DNA of 35,109 nucleotides from assembly GCA_013815325.1 (NCBI GenBank), contig JACDGM010000047.1:1-35109 (forward strand), in the 5' to 3' direction. Under the pieces are notes generated by a model, which was not told where the DNA came from, made no database searches, and was given only the letters and a program-made list of their open reading frames with translations. Positions within the stretch are counted from its first letter, which is position 1. Each line of letters starts with the position of its first letter. Positions 14,981 to 23,286 of this stretch are shown here, one piece after another. The stretch is from Chthoniobacterales bacterium (lineage in GTDB: Bacteria; Verrucomicrobiota; Verrucomicrobiia; Chthoniobacterales; UBA10450). The position numbers and the translations under genes are program-made.

Positions 14981-15353
14981 TAAGCCTGGCACTGCCATTC
15001 GAAACCGCGTTCGTAGTCATGCTGCAAACGAAGAGGTTATCGGGACCCAATACACCGTGCCGCTCGCCAATCGCGCCCGATTCATGGAGAGAAGTCGCCG
15101 CCGTGTTGTTGATTACGGTGAAGACAGTGCTCCGTGCGAGCGCGCCGCTATCATGAGCCACTCGAATTTACAGGTCGCGCCGGACTCGAAGGTGAGCGCC
15201 TTCTTGATAGTGAGGCTGCCGGTACCGGTCGTCCCAAGGGAGAGGAATGCTCCAGTGCCGCCGCCGGTTTCCGATAGTACGGCCACCGACGGTTCCGGTG
15301 CCGCCAAGCGTGCCGGCGTTGACCTGTAACTTGTGAGTACCAGTGCCAGAGAC
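14981..15353 (-). pseudogene. decayed autotransporter-associated beta-strand repeat protein (C-terminal passenger fragment)
   Basis: Pieces of one protein type appear in three minus-strand frames in order. From 15353 a frame reads GTHKLQVNAGTLGGTGTVGG, the classic passenger repeat of verrucomicrobial autotransporter-associated proteins. The next frame continues with GTGSLTIKKALTFESGATCKFEW. After another shift, STVFTVINNTAATSL and a degraded tail follow to about 14981. At least two frameshifts separate them, and there is no start, signal peptide or C-terminal anchor. The fragment is a dead remnant of a large surface protein. It contains no copy of the dispersed 9-mer. Boundaries are approximate. 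Confidence 0.7.
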
Positions 15354-15516
15354 TCGTGAACGGCAGTCATCACATCTTTTGTAAGGCGGGCCGTCGCGAA
15401 AGAATCATCGTCCCCATTAACGGCAGCCGGCCGCTAAAGATCGGTTGCTTCGATCTCTGATGAATCTGCAGAACGTCTTTGAAAGTCGGTTGGGATCGTG
15501 GAAATAGCAGCCAGTC

Positions 15517-17088
15517 ATGGCGCGATTGCACGAATACCAAGGCAAAGCCATTCTCGCCGCCAACGGTTTCAAGATTCCTCGCGGCCGCGCCGCTTCTACC
15601 GCTGACGAAGCCGTCGCGGCGGCCGATGAACTTGCGGGGGCGAAGGACGACGAAGTGGTGATCAAGATTCAAGCTTGGACGACCGGGCGCGCCGGCATCG
15701 GCGGGGTCGCCTTCGCCAAAGAGCCAGAGGATGTGCGGACGCACGCCGCGCGCATGCTGGCGATGAAGGTTGGAGAGTTTCCAGTCGAAGCCGTCCTGGT
15801 CGAAGAGAAGATTGCAATCGAGCGGGAGTTTTTTCTTTCCTTCGCGATTGATGACGCCACTCGAGCCCCGGTCATCATCTTCTCCGCCGGTGGCGGGAGC
15901 GGAATCGAAGAGCGCGCCTCTTCAGCGCGGCGGATCGCCTGCGATGTGAACCGCGGACCGCTGGAGGTGGAAGTCAAGGAAGCCGCCGAGTCGTGCGGAC
16001 TCTCGTCCGAGCACGCGGCGCAGCTCGGCGATTCGATTCGGAAATTATTTGCCGCCGCGCGCAATGTGGAAGCGCGTTCGCTCGAAATCAATCCGCTGGT
16101 CCTGACTAACGACGGCCAGTTTGTCGCGGCCGATTGTCGCCTAACCATCGATGACTACGCGGTGGCGCGACACCCCGAATTAAAGATCGAGATTGCGCGT
16201 GAATTCGATCATCCGCCCACGGCTCTGGAACGCGTGGCTTACGCCGTCGAACAAAGCGACCATCGCGGCACCTTTTATTTCGCGCAGCTGGCCACGGCAG
16301 CCGCCGATGGTTCCAAAGGGCTGGCTGGTTTTCACGGCGCGGGCGGAGGCGGCTCGATGATGTCGATGGATGCGATCGTGAACGCGGGCTTCACCATTGC
16401 TAATTTTACCGACACGAGCGGCAATCCATCCGCCTCAAAGGTATATCGCGCGAGTCGGATTATTTTGGCGCAGCCGGACCTGATCGGTTATTTCGGTTCC
16501 GGCTCGGGGGTCGCAAGTCAGGAGCAATATTGGTCCGCCTATGGGCTGGCCAAAGCTTTCTGGGAACTTGATCTGGATATCCCCGGAGTCATCCGCTTGG
16601 GCGGCAACGCCGAAGATCGTGCGGTCGATGTTTTGCGACGAATGTCGAAGCTACTGCGCGCACCAGTCGAGGGCTATCGTAAGACTAACGCGCCGGCCAC
16701 GGTAGCCGAGCGTTTCGCGAAACTTGTCGCGGGCGCCGGCGGCACGAAATGGAAACCGCGCACTCCGCGAGTGCCGGAGTTCGTTAGGGATCCATCGGCG
16801 ACGATGCTTGCCGTAAAGGGTGGCCGCGTCTGGATTGATTCGGCGCAGTGGTCCCGCGACAGCGGGATGCGTCGCGCTGTCGAGACGCACTCAGGCGGAT
16901 TGATCGTGGATCGCGCGGGTGCGCCGGCCGCGTCCCTCGCGAGCGAGGAGTTCGCCAACAAAGATTCAGAGTTACTCGCCTGCGATGTCGAATGCCGCAT
17001 CGCCGGAGTCGAAGGCTTCCACCTGGAACTGCATATTCCGGGACTGGACGAACTAGTTAGACGCAAAGTTGCCGCGGGCGCGTCTTAG
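15517..17088 (+). CDS. SucC-like ATP-grasp acyl-CoA ligase, substrate unknown
   Basis: This 523-aa protein opens with RLHEYQGKAILAANG, the typical start of succinyl-CoA synthetase beta and malate-CoA ligase beta subunits. The ATP-grasp fold follows, with EINPLV near 188-193. The region 270-390 (GAGGGGSMMSMD, then FTDTSGNPSASKVYRA and IRLGGNAEDRAVDVL) corresponds to the C-terminal CoA-ligase domain. SucC is about 390 aa; here about 120 extra residues follow the ligase domain, and no alpha subunit gene (with the phospho-His) is adjacent. The enzyme would join CoA to a carboxylic acid using ATP. It converges on, and overlaps by 4 nt, a MmgE/PrpD-family dehydratase gene, hinting at organic-acid or methylcitrate-type metabolism. 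Succinate itself is not established as substrate. Confidence 0.82.
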   Translation: MARLHEYQGKAILAANGFKIPRGRAASTADEAVAAADELAGAKDDEVVIKIQAWTTGRAGIGGVAFAKEPEDVRTHAARMLAMKVGEFPVEAVLVEEKIAIEREFFLSFAIDDATRAPVIIFSAGGGSGIEERASSARRIACDVNRGPLEVEVKEAAESCGLSSEHAAQLGDSIRKLFAAARNVEARSLEINPLVLTNDGQFVAADCRLTIDDYAVARHPELKIEIAREFDHPPTALERVAYAVEQSDHRGTFYFAQLATAAADGSKGLAGFHGAGGGGSMMSMDAIVNAGFTIANFTDTSGNPSASKVYRASRIILAQPDLIGYFGSGSGVASQEQYWSAYGLAKAFWELDLDIPGVIRLGGNAEDRAVDVLRRMSKLLRAPVEGYRKTNAPATVAERFAKLVAGAGGTKWKPRTPRVPEFVRDPSATMLAVKGGRVWIDSAQWSRDSGMRRAVETHSGGLIVDRAGAPAASLASEEFANKDSELLACDVECRIAGVEGFHLELHIPGLDELVRRKVAAGAS

Positions 17089-18533
17089 GCCTGAGCGCCT
17101 TCGCGAGGCGCGGTCAATTCGAACAGTCCCTTAAGGTTCTCGGCGGTCTCCATACTCATAATGAAGTTTTGCAACTTTTTGCATTGATCCTCGCCGATGA
17201 TATCGCCGCCTAATGCCGTGAATTTTACGGCTATCTCTTCCTCGGTCATGGGATCGCGCGGATCACCTTTGGGGACGTCGACGCGAGTGGAGTGTGACTC
17301 GCCGCTATTGGTGGTGATGGTCACACGACTCGGCTGGAACTTTGGAAAGAGCGCCTCGAACTCCTCGTTAGGCACGACTTTTACTTTGTCCATGATAGGA
17401 ATGAGCGCCTTGTCCAGCACGCGGTCCTCGCGGAATTGCAGCGGCGTCACCATGCCATCGACGAGTCCGGCGGCCATGCAGTAAGGCAGGGAGTGATCGG
17501 CCGTTTCTTTCGAGTCCGGCCGGTACTTGTGTGGATCGCCCAGGATGTCGGCGGCGCGCGCGATTACTTCCACTTTGATCTCCTTCACGTCATCGGCCTT
17601 GATGTTGTGTTCCTTGACTGTCTTCATCATGGCTGTGAGTGGCGCGTGACTGAGCGCCTCGATCGGGAAACTCTTCATCCCGCAATCAAGAATGCGGTAG
17701 TGACTCTCGCTTGAGTTAGGAAGATCCTTGACTAACGCCTCGGCGTCGAAGGTGGCCGGTTCTCCCTTGTATTGCACATGATGGAAGACGGCGAACAAGC
17801 CTTCCTTCCCATCAATGATGTGCTCGGGTCCGGAAAATCCACCGCGCGCAAGAAGCGCGCTCTCGGCTCCCATGCGCCCGGCCCACGGATCAACCGTGTT
17901 TTTCATGTTCGTCAACTTGCCCGCCGTCACCGCCCCCGGACAAAATGTGCGCGACGCGCTGATGCCGATGGCGGAGACCATTTGCGCCGGCGTGAGATTC
18001 AAGACGCGACCTGCCGCGATCGGCGCCGCAAACGCGCTCAAGGTGGCGTGATGCCAGCCGTATTCGCGCACCCCCGGCCGGCCCACTTCGCAAAGACGCA
18101 TCTCGATTTCGTAGGCGATAATCGTGGCGAGAATGAGATCCTTTCCGGCCAGACCTTCACTTTCGCACAAGGCCAGCGGCGCGGCGATGAGATCGCTGGG
18201 ATGGCAGGGATCAGCCTTCCAATAAATATCGTTGTAATCCATGGCGCGGATCATGTGACCATTCAAAAACGACGCGTCGACCGGATTGGTCTTGAAGCCG
18301 GAGACGAAGGCAGTGGCACTTCCGTTGCCGCCCCCCATCGCGCGGTAATGTTTGAGCAAGATCCTGGCGTCATCCTGCTGGCTGCCGCCAAGAGCACAGC
18401 CGATGGTGTCGAACCAAAATAGTTTGGCCGCCTGGATCGCCGCTGGCGAAAGGTGCTCATACTTAAGTGCGCACGCCCACTCGGCGATGGTGTGGGAAAG
18501 AAGGCGTTTGGATTCGGTTGGTTGGTGTGACAT
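17085..18533 (-). CDS. MmgE/PrpD-family protein (2-methylcitrate dehydratase-like)
   Basis: This 482-aa protein has the MmgE/PrpD fold signature: an N-terminal helical domain with AIQAAKLFWFDTIGCALGG, then GHMIRAMDYNDIYW and CHPSDLIAAPLAL, a GWHHATLSAFAAPIAAGRVL stretch and the central DPWAGRMGAESALLARGGFSGP. The length is complete. In the 2-methylcitrate cycle PrpD dehydrates 2-methylcitrate to cis-aconitate derivatives during propionate breakdown, but the family also includes iminodisuccinate epimerases and cis-aconitate decarboxylase, so the substrate is open. No prpB or prpC is in view. It faces the SucC-like ligase gene with overlapping 3' ends. A motif copy (17365-17373) encodes Pro-Asn-Glu. 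Confidence 0.92.
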   Translation of the reverse strand: MSHQPTESKRLLSHTIAEWACALKYEHLSPAAIQAAKLFWFDTIGCALGGSQQDDARILLKHYRAMGGGNGSATAFVSGFKTNPVDASFLNGHMIRAMDYNDIYWKADPCHPSDLIAAPLALCESEGLAGKDLILATIIAYEIEMRLCEVGRPGVREYGWHHATLSAFAAPIAAGRVLNLTPAQMVSAIGISASRTFCPGAVTAGKLTNMKNTVDPWAGRMGAESALLARGGFSGPEHIIDGKEGLFAVFHHVQYKGEPATFDAEALVKDLPNSSESHYRILDCGMKSFPIEALSHAPLTAMMKTVKEHNIKADDVKEIKVEVIARAADILGDPHKYRPDSKETADHSLPYCMAAGLVDGMVTPLQFREDRVLDKALIPIMDKVKVVPNEEFEALFPKFQPSRVTITTNSGESHSTRVDVPKGDPRDPMTEEEIAVKFTALGGDIIGEDQCKKLQNFIMSMETAENLKGLFELTAPREGAQA

Positions 18534-18615
18534 GGGATGGTCTCAGTTCTCTTGGTTTAGGAAGTCGCGATAGGTATCCTGATTTTGGTTCGTTGGGCTG
18601 GCAAAAGTCACGAAG

Positions 18616-20412
18616 TCACTGCGTCTTCAAGACTTGGATAAAAGCTTCCTGCGGGATGTTTATTTTCCCGATGCTCTTCATCCGCTTTTTCCCTTCCTTC
18701 TGTTTCTCGAGCAGCTTGCGTTTGCGCGTAATGTCGCCGCCGTAGCACTTCGCGGTCACGTTCTTGCGCAGGGCCGAGATGCTCTCGCGCGCCACGATCT
18801 TCCCACCGATCGCCGCCTGGATCGCCACCTGATAAAGCTGACTCGGAATGACTTCCTTTAACTTCGCGGCAAGCTGGCGACCGCGCGGCTCCGCCCGATC
18901 GCGGTGCACGATCGTGGAGAACGCATCCACCGGCTCGCCGTTTACGAGCAGATCGAGCTTCACCAGATTGCCGGCGCGATAGCCGGCGTGTTCGTAATCC
19001 ATCGAGGCGTATCCGCGGCTAATGCTTTTAATTTTGTCGTTAAAATCGACCAGGATTTCGTTCAACGGCAGCTCGCAATGGAGCATGACCCGCCGCGTAT
19101 CGAGCGACTCTGTGTGGTCCATCGTCCCGCGCTTTTCCAGAATGAGCTGGAGGATGTCCCCAATCGATTCGTTAGGGCAAAGAATGTAAGCGCGCACGAT
19201 CGGTTCGCGGATTTCCTCGATCACGCTCGGGTCGGGCAAATGCGCCGGATTATCGACCAGCACTAGCTCGCCGCGGGTTGTCAGGATTTCGTAAATCACG
19301 CTCGGGGAAGTCGCGATGATATCCATGTCGTATTCGCGACGGAGGCGCTCCTGAATGATCTCCATATGCAGCAACCCGAGGAAGCCGCAACGATAACCGA
19401 AGCCGAGCGCGACCGAGCTCTCCGGCTGATAGACGAACGCCGAATCGTTCATCCGCAGCTTGCCGATGGCCGTCTTGAGATGCTCGAAGTCGGCCGTGTT
19501 GATCGGATAAATCCCGCTGAAGACCATCGGATGAATTTCCTGAAATCCGGGCAACGGCGCCTTCGCCGGATGGCGCAGGTCCGTGATGGTGTCGCCAATT
19601 TTCAGTTCCGATGTCGTTTTGATATTCGCGATGATGTAGCCCACATCGCCCGCGCGGAGCGTCGGCTGCGCGAACATCTTCGGAATGAAAACGCCCACTT
19701 CCTTCACTTCGTAGCGGGTGTCGGTGCTCATCACCTTGATTGCCTGGTCGCCTGTGACTTCGCCGGAAAAGACGCGCACGTAAGCGACCACGCCTCGGTA
19801 AATGTCGAAGACGGAATCAAAGACGAGCGCGCGCAAAACCTCGTCGTTAGGCTGGGGCGGAGGCGGAATGCGATGGACCACCGCCTCGAGAATCTCCTCG
19901 ACCCCAATTCCCATCTTGGCGCTGCAATCGATCGCTTCCTCGGCCGGAATGGCGAGGATCTCCTCGAGCTGCCGATGGACCGATGGGAGGTCGGCGTTAG
20001 GCAAATCGATCTTGTTGATCACCGGCACGATCGTTAGGCCTTGCTTGTGCGCGAGATGGACGTTGGCCACCGTCTGCGCCTCCACCCCTTGGGCCGCGTC
20101 GATGATGAGAAGCGCGCCCTCGCACGCCGCCAGGCTGCGCGAAACTTCATAGGCGAAATCAACGTGCCCGGGAGTATCAAGGAGGTTCAGCGCGTATTCC
20201 TTTCCGTCCTTTGCGGTGTAACGCATCGCAACCGGATGGGCCTTGATCGTAATCCCACGCTCGCGCTCGAGGTCCATCGAATCGAGCATCTGATCCTGCT
20301 TCTCGCGGGCGTGGATGGTGCCCGTGGTTTCGAGCAAACGATCCGACAAAGTCGTCTTGCCATGATCGATGTGCGCGATGATGCAGAAATTGCGAGTCAG
20401 CTCAATCGACAT
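18616..20412 (-). CDS. lepA: elongation factor 4 (LepA), ribosome back-translocating GTPase
   Basis: This 598-aa translational GTPase shows G1 AHIDHGKTT, the switch region ERERGITIKA, G3 DTPGHVDF and G4 NKIDLP. The LepA-specific C-terminal domain ends ...CYGGDITRKRKLLEKQKEGKKRM and has IPQEAFIQVLK near the end. LepA acts on ribosomes in initiation or stalled elongation. I start it at the ATG at 20412 (MSIELTRNFCIIAHIDH), because this matches the usual family length; the frame stays open 13 codons further upstream to 20451. Four motif copies lie in frame in this conserved gene (TCGTTAGGC at 19844 and 20031, one-base variants at 19179 and 19994), so the motif is embedded in core-genome DNA. Confidence 0.97.
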   Translation of the reverse strand: MSIELTRNFCIIAHIDHGKTTLSDRLLETTGTIHAREKQDQMLDSMDLERERGITIKAHPVAMRYTAKDGKEYALNLLDTPGHVDFAYEVSRSLAACEGALLIIDAAQGVEAQTVANVHLAHKQGLTIVPVINKIDLPNADLPSVHRQLEEILAIPAEEAIDCSAKMGIGVEEILEAVVHRIPPPPQPNDEVLRALVFDSVFDIYRGVVAYVRVFSGEVTGDQAIKVMSTDTRYEVKEVGVFIPKMFAQPTLRAGDVGYIIANIKTTSELKIGDTITDLRHPAKAPLPGFQEIHPMVFSGIYPINTADFEHLKTAIGKLRMNDSAFVYQPESSVALGFGYRCGFLGLLHMEIIQERLRREYDMDIIATSPSVIYEILTTRGELVLVDNPAHLPDPSVIEEIREPIVRAYILCPNESIGDILQLILEKRGTMDHTESLDTRRVMLHCELPLNEILVDFNDKIKSISRGYASMDYEHAGYRAGNLVKLDLLVNGEPVDAFSTIVHRDRAEPRGRQLAAKLKEVIPSQLYQVAIQAAIGGKIVARESISALRKNVTAKCYGGDITRKRKLLEKQKEGKKRMKSIGKINIPQEAFIQVLKTQ

Positions 20413-20484
20413 GAAGGGCAGCACTATGCGGGCGCGCCTTTGGCCGGTCAATCGAAGCGCCCGAAGCTGATGGGCTGCTCTTTG

Positions 20485-20627
20485 TTCCGGGGAGCACGGG
20501 GTGTCACCCCGTTGTGCTCGGGAGTCTCCCGAGCACTTTCACTTCACGGCAAGCTCTATCCCGAGGATCCAAATGCACCGCCGGAGACTCCCGGCGGCAG
20601 CGGGCTGACAGCCCGTGCTCCCCGGAA
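20485..20627. mobile_element. MITE-like element with perfect 16-bp terminal inverted repeats
   Basis: TTCCGGGGAGCACGGG (20485-20500) is an exact reverse complement of 20612-20627. Inside lie hairpins that share a GTC loop (GAC on the complement): CGGGGT-GTC-ACCCCG at 20498-20512, GTGCTCGGGA-GTC-TCCCGAGCAC at 20514-20536, and CGGGCT-GAC-AGCCCG at 20601-20615. It carries no transposase and is 143 bp long. On the minus strand it encodes the TGCQPA-type tail of the antitoxin-like gene. This fits a miniature transposable element or REPIN-type palindrome pair. Confidence 0.75.
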
Positions 20628-20883
20628 TCTTCGAGAATTCCTTGTTGAGTGCGAGCGTCTCCCTGCATACATCGGCGGGGTATTGCTTGCGCAGCTTCTG
20701 CGCGAAACGTTCGCGTGCGCAGCGTTCCTCTTCGCGTTCGATCAAGCATTGAATCCAGGCTGAGCGTGAGTGCTCGCCGCGCAGTTGATCAATTTTTTTG
20801 TACGTCTCTCGGGCGAGAGCGAGGGTTGCGCGCGGCGACGACACTTGCCGCGATTGTTTGGACGACTTCTTGGCGACTTTCAT
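20539..20883 (-). CDS. antitoxin-like small protein with a repeat-derived C-terminus
   Basis: This 114-aa frame begins with a Lys-rich N-terminus. Residues about 27-85 (ETYKKIDQLRGEHSRSAWIQ, then a Glu/Arg-rich helix and QYPADVCRETLALNKEFSK) resemble ribbon-helix-helix/MazE-like antitoxins of type II toxin-antitoxin systems. From about residue 86 the protein is translated from the MITE-like element, so the natural C-terminus is replaced. No toxin gene follows: only about 70 nt separate the element from lepA. It is most likely an orphan antitoxin whose toxin was lost when the element inserted. The family call is moderate; the element boundary is clear. Confidence 0.6.
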   Translation of the reverse strand: MKVAKKSSKQSRQVSSPRATLALARETYKKIDQLRGEHSRSAWIQCLIEREEERCARERFAQKLRKQYPADVCRETLALNKEFSKIPGSTGCQPAAAGSLRRCIWILGIELAVK

Positions 20884-20948
20884 CCCTGTTGTCTCGTCTG
20901 CCTATGGCGACAATCAAGGCAAGCAAACGCGGGCTATGGCCTCGCGAG

Positions 20949-22022
20949 CTAACTGAGGCAATCATCCAAACAGGTGAGGAGATGCGCGACGGTCTCCTCC
21001 GTCTCGTCGCCCATGTTTGAGAGGCGGAAGGTGAGGCCCTTCAGTTTGCCGTAGCCGCCATCGATCACGAGGTGATGTTTCTCGCGCAGGTCGCGCACCA
21101 GCTTCGCGACGTCGAGGTCGCGGTTATTCCGCACACAGCTGAGCGTGACGGAACGCGCCCCCTCGGCCGCGAAGAACTCCAGGCCTCGCGCACGCACCCA
21201 CTCGTGCACAAGCGCGTTCGTCCGCGCGTGTCGGCCGTAGCGGTTCGTTAGGCCTTCGGCGAAGATCTCCTCGAGTTTGAATTCCAAGGCGTGGATATGA
21301 CCAACGCTCGGCGTGGTTGGCGTCATGTCGCCAGCCTGTTGTTTTCGGAACTCGAGAAAGTCGAAGTAAAAGCCGCGGTCCGAAACCTCCGCGGCGCGCT
21401 CGAAACCTTTTTCGGAAACGCTGAAGAGCGAGAAGCCGGGCGGGAGCGCGAGCGCTTTTTGCGAGCCTGTCAGGAGCACGTCTATCCCGAGCGCGTCCAT
21501 AGGTATGGGCATGGCCGAGAATGACGAGACCGCGTCGACGATTAACGCGACATCCGGATATTTCGCGAGCACGCAACAGATCTCGCCTAACGGATTCATC
21601 ACGCCGGTCGAGGTTTCGTTGTGGATCAAAGTAATGGCATCGAATTTTCCGGTGGCGAGCTGAGCGTCGATCTCGCGATGATCAATCGGCTTGCCCCACT
21701 CCACCTGCAGCGGTTCCGCCTCCTTCCCGCAACGCCGGGCGACGTCGAGCCATTTGTCGGAAAAGGCGCCGCACATGCAGCAAAGGAGGCGGCGCCTAAC
21801 GAGGTTGCGAATGGCCGCTTCCATCACTCCCCAGGCGGAGGAGGTCGAAAGAAAAACCGGTTGCTGCGTCCCGAAGAGACCTTGCAAACGCGGTTGCATG
21901 CCCGCGTAAAGCTCTTTGAAAGCCGCGCTCCGGTGGCCAATCATAGGCCGCGCGAAAGCGGCCAGCGTCGCTTCGGAAACTTCGACCGGGCCGGGAATGA
22001 AAAGCTTGTCGTGCGGAATCAC
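20949..22022 (-). CDS. class V PLP-dependent aminotransferase (alanine/serine-glyoxylate type)
   Basis: This 357-aa enzyme matches fold-type I class V aminotransferases. It starts KLFIPGPVEVSEATLAAF, has GHRSAAF (the substrate-loop region), HNETSTGVMNPLGEI, the PLP-pyridine-binding Asp163 in IVDAVSSF, and the Schiff-base Lys189 in TGSQKALALPPG. The relatives include alanine-glyoxylate and serine-glyoxylate aminotransferases and the so-called 42-kDa hydrogenase-subunit proteins, so substrates cannot be fixed. It is cytosolic and apparently monocistronic. Motif copies lie at 21245 and 21794, and a one-base variant at 21585. Confidence 0.92.
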   Translation of the reverse strand: MIPHDKLFIPGPVEVSEATLAAFARPMIGHRSAAFKELYAGMQPRLQGLFGTQQPVFLSTSSAWGVMEAAIRNLVRRRLLCCMCGAFSDKWLDVARRCGKEAEPLQVEWGKPIDHREIDAQLATGKFDAITLIHNETSTGVMNPLGEICCVLAKYPDVALIVDAVSSFSAMPIPMDALGIDVLLTGSQKALALPPGFSLFSVSEKGFERAAEVSDRGFYFDFLEFRKQQAGDMTPTTPSVGHIHALEFKLEEIFAEGLTNRYGRHARTNALVHEWVRARGLEFFAAEGARSVTLSCVRNNRDLDVAKLVRDLREKHHLVIDGGYGKLKGLTFRLSNMGDETEETVAHLLTCLDDCLS

Positions 22023-22197
22023 CGCGCAACTTTCAACACGCCGCGGCCAACGTCCAACACCCAGTGGATCTTAGTCCCCGCGCCGGACGATTGTGAGCGC
22101 GCCAGCCATCCTGCTCGTGCTCGGCGCGACCATTGGTGACGGCGCCGCGTCCGCCGCGGGTGAGAAACCCGCCCTACGGCGCACTCGTTAAGGGAAG
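22023..22197. other. intergenic region with a palindromic repeat
   Basis: No gene is visible. A GCGGGT/AACCCGC hairpin with a GAGA loop lies near 22156-22173, followed by CCTACGGCGC, of the palindromic type common between genes in this genome. Short CAAC-rich low-complexity sequence lies near 22030-22060. Confidence 0.4.
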
Positions 22198-22473
22198 GAC
22201 ATCAACTTAAGCATCGAGATGAGCAGCATCGGCTGGCTCACTATTCTGAGCGGCGTCGCAAGCAGCTTCATCTTCGTGCCGCTCGCGACCTCGAGCATGG
22301 TTACCCTTGCGCAAGATCAGATCGGCAAGGCCAGCGGACTCTTCAACCTTCTGCGCAACTCCGGCGGCAGCATCGGCATTGCGGAGCTGCTGCCAGCCGT
22401 GGCCACATCCGCCCAGGCCGCTTGTCCGGAAGGTTCGGGTTTCATGGCGTCATTTTTTGGGCGTACCCGGTAG
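22198..22473 (+). pseudogene. remnant of a DHA2-type MFS drug transporter
   Basis: From 22198 the frame reads DINLSIEMSSIGW, then LTILSGVASSFIFVPLAT, LAQDQIGKASGLFNLLRN and GGSIGIA. This is nearly the same as residues of the intact pump at about 25653-25845, and the DNA is also closely similar. The match fades after about 22385 and a stop ends the frame at 22473. It lacks the first three quarters of the protein and has no start of its own. It is a decayed tandem copy of the nearby pump, placed just upstream of the tetR promoter. Confidence 0.82.
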
Positions 22474-22601
22474 ATTGCAAGACCCTCGCGCGCTCGAACA
22501 CCTTCCTCCTGCACTTACACATTCACTTAGACCCTCTTTTCTGAAGAGGGTCGCGAATAGGTAGGTGAAAGCGCTGATTGAACGTCCATCTTTTCCGCTT
22601 G

Positions 22602-22621
22602 ATTCAAACGAACGTTTGAAT
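22602..22621. promoter_or_regulatory. probable TetR operator
   Basis: ATTCAAACG and CGTTTGAAT form a perfect 9-bp inverted repeat around a central AA, 14 nt before the tetR ATG. The position and the form fit autoregulation by the TetR protein encoded next, which would control the whole tetR-hlyD-MFS operon. A TTGATT just upstream may serve as a -35 element covered by the site. Confidence 0.7.
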
Positions 22622-22635
22622 TAGCCTGTGAACTG

Positions 22636-23274
22636 ATGCAGGAAGATATTCACGCCACGAAGCTCGCCATTCTGAAGGCGACCGAGCGTCTCGTCGCCGC
22701 CAATGGCTTCGAAGCGACTTCCCTTCGCGCGATCACGGCCGCCGCCAAGGTCAACCTCGCCGCCGTTAATTATCACTTCTCGACCAAGGACGCGCTCATC
22801 CTCGCGATGTTGAATCGGCGGCTCCGACCGGTGAACGAGGCGCGTCTCGCCCTGCTCGATCAATTTGAAGAAGAAGCGGGGGAGAACCCGGTGACAGTTG
22901 AGAAAATCCTCGAGGCGCTTTTTCGACCGGTGTTGGATGTGGTCTCCGGGCGCGCGAAGGGTGGCCGCGATTTTCTCCGTCTCCTCGCGCTCGCGCTGGC
23001 CGAACCGGGCGCCTATCTGAAGCCGCTCGTCGAGAAGGAATTTTCCGAGAAAACCCGGCGCTTTCACCACGCCTTGCGTCGCACTTTGCCAGGACTCTCC
23101 GAGGTCGAGGCGCATTGGCGTCTGCATTTCGCGCATGGCGTTTTCTTCCATGCGGTCGTGCACTCCGCGGTGCTCGAATGTACCTCGAAGGGTCGTTGCC
23201 GCATCACTAGTGCGGAGACGGTTCTGCGTCGCATTGTCGGCTTTTGCGCCGCCGGCCTGCGCAATCCAGCCTAA
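22636..23274 (+). CDS. TetR/AcrR-family transcriptional repressor
   Basis: This 212-aa regulator has the N-terminal TetR helix-turn-helix: KLAILKATERLVAANGFEAT, then LRAITAAAKVNLAAVNYHF with the conserved Tyr-His-Phe end, followed by the FSTKDALILAML helix. The C-terminal ligand domain resembles the CerR/DUF1956-like group. It would bind the palindrome at 22602-22621 and release it when an efflux substrate binds. It is the first gene of a three-gene operon; hlyD starts 12 nt after its stop. The TAA stop codon lies within a TCGTTAGGC motif (23269-23277, reverse orientation). Confidence 0.93.
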   Translation: MQEDIHATKLAILKATERLVAANGFEATSLRAITAAAKVNLAAVNYHFSTKDALILAMLNRRLRPVNEARLALLDQFEEEAGENPVTVEKILEALFRPVLDVVSGRAKGGRDFLRLLALALAEPGAYLKPLVEKEFSEKTRRFHHALRRTLPGLSEVEAHWRLHFAHGVFFHAVVHSAVLECTSKGRCRITSAETVLRRIVGFCAAGLRNPA

Positions 23275-23286
23275 CGAATAACGATT

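Noticed and set aside
14601..15161. 186-codon minus-strand frame over the permease 5' end
   Set aside because: It joins autotransporter debris, a palindromic repeat and an antisense-phase piece of the permease gene; it is not one protein.
15517..17088. Calling the ATP-grasp gene sucC
   Set aside because: It is about 130 residues longer than SucC, has no sucD neighbour, and its substrate cannot be read from sequence.
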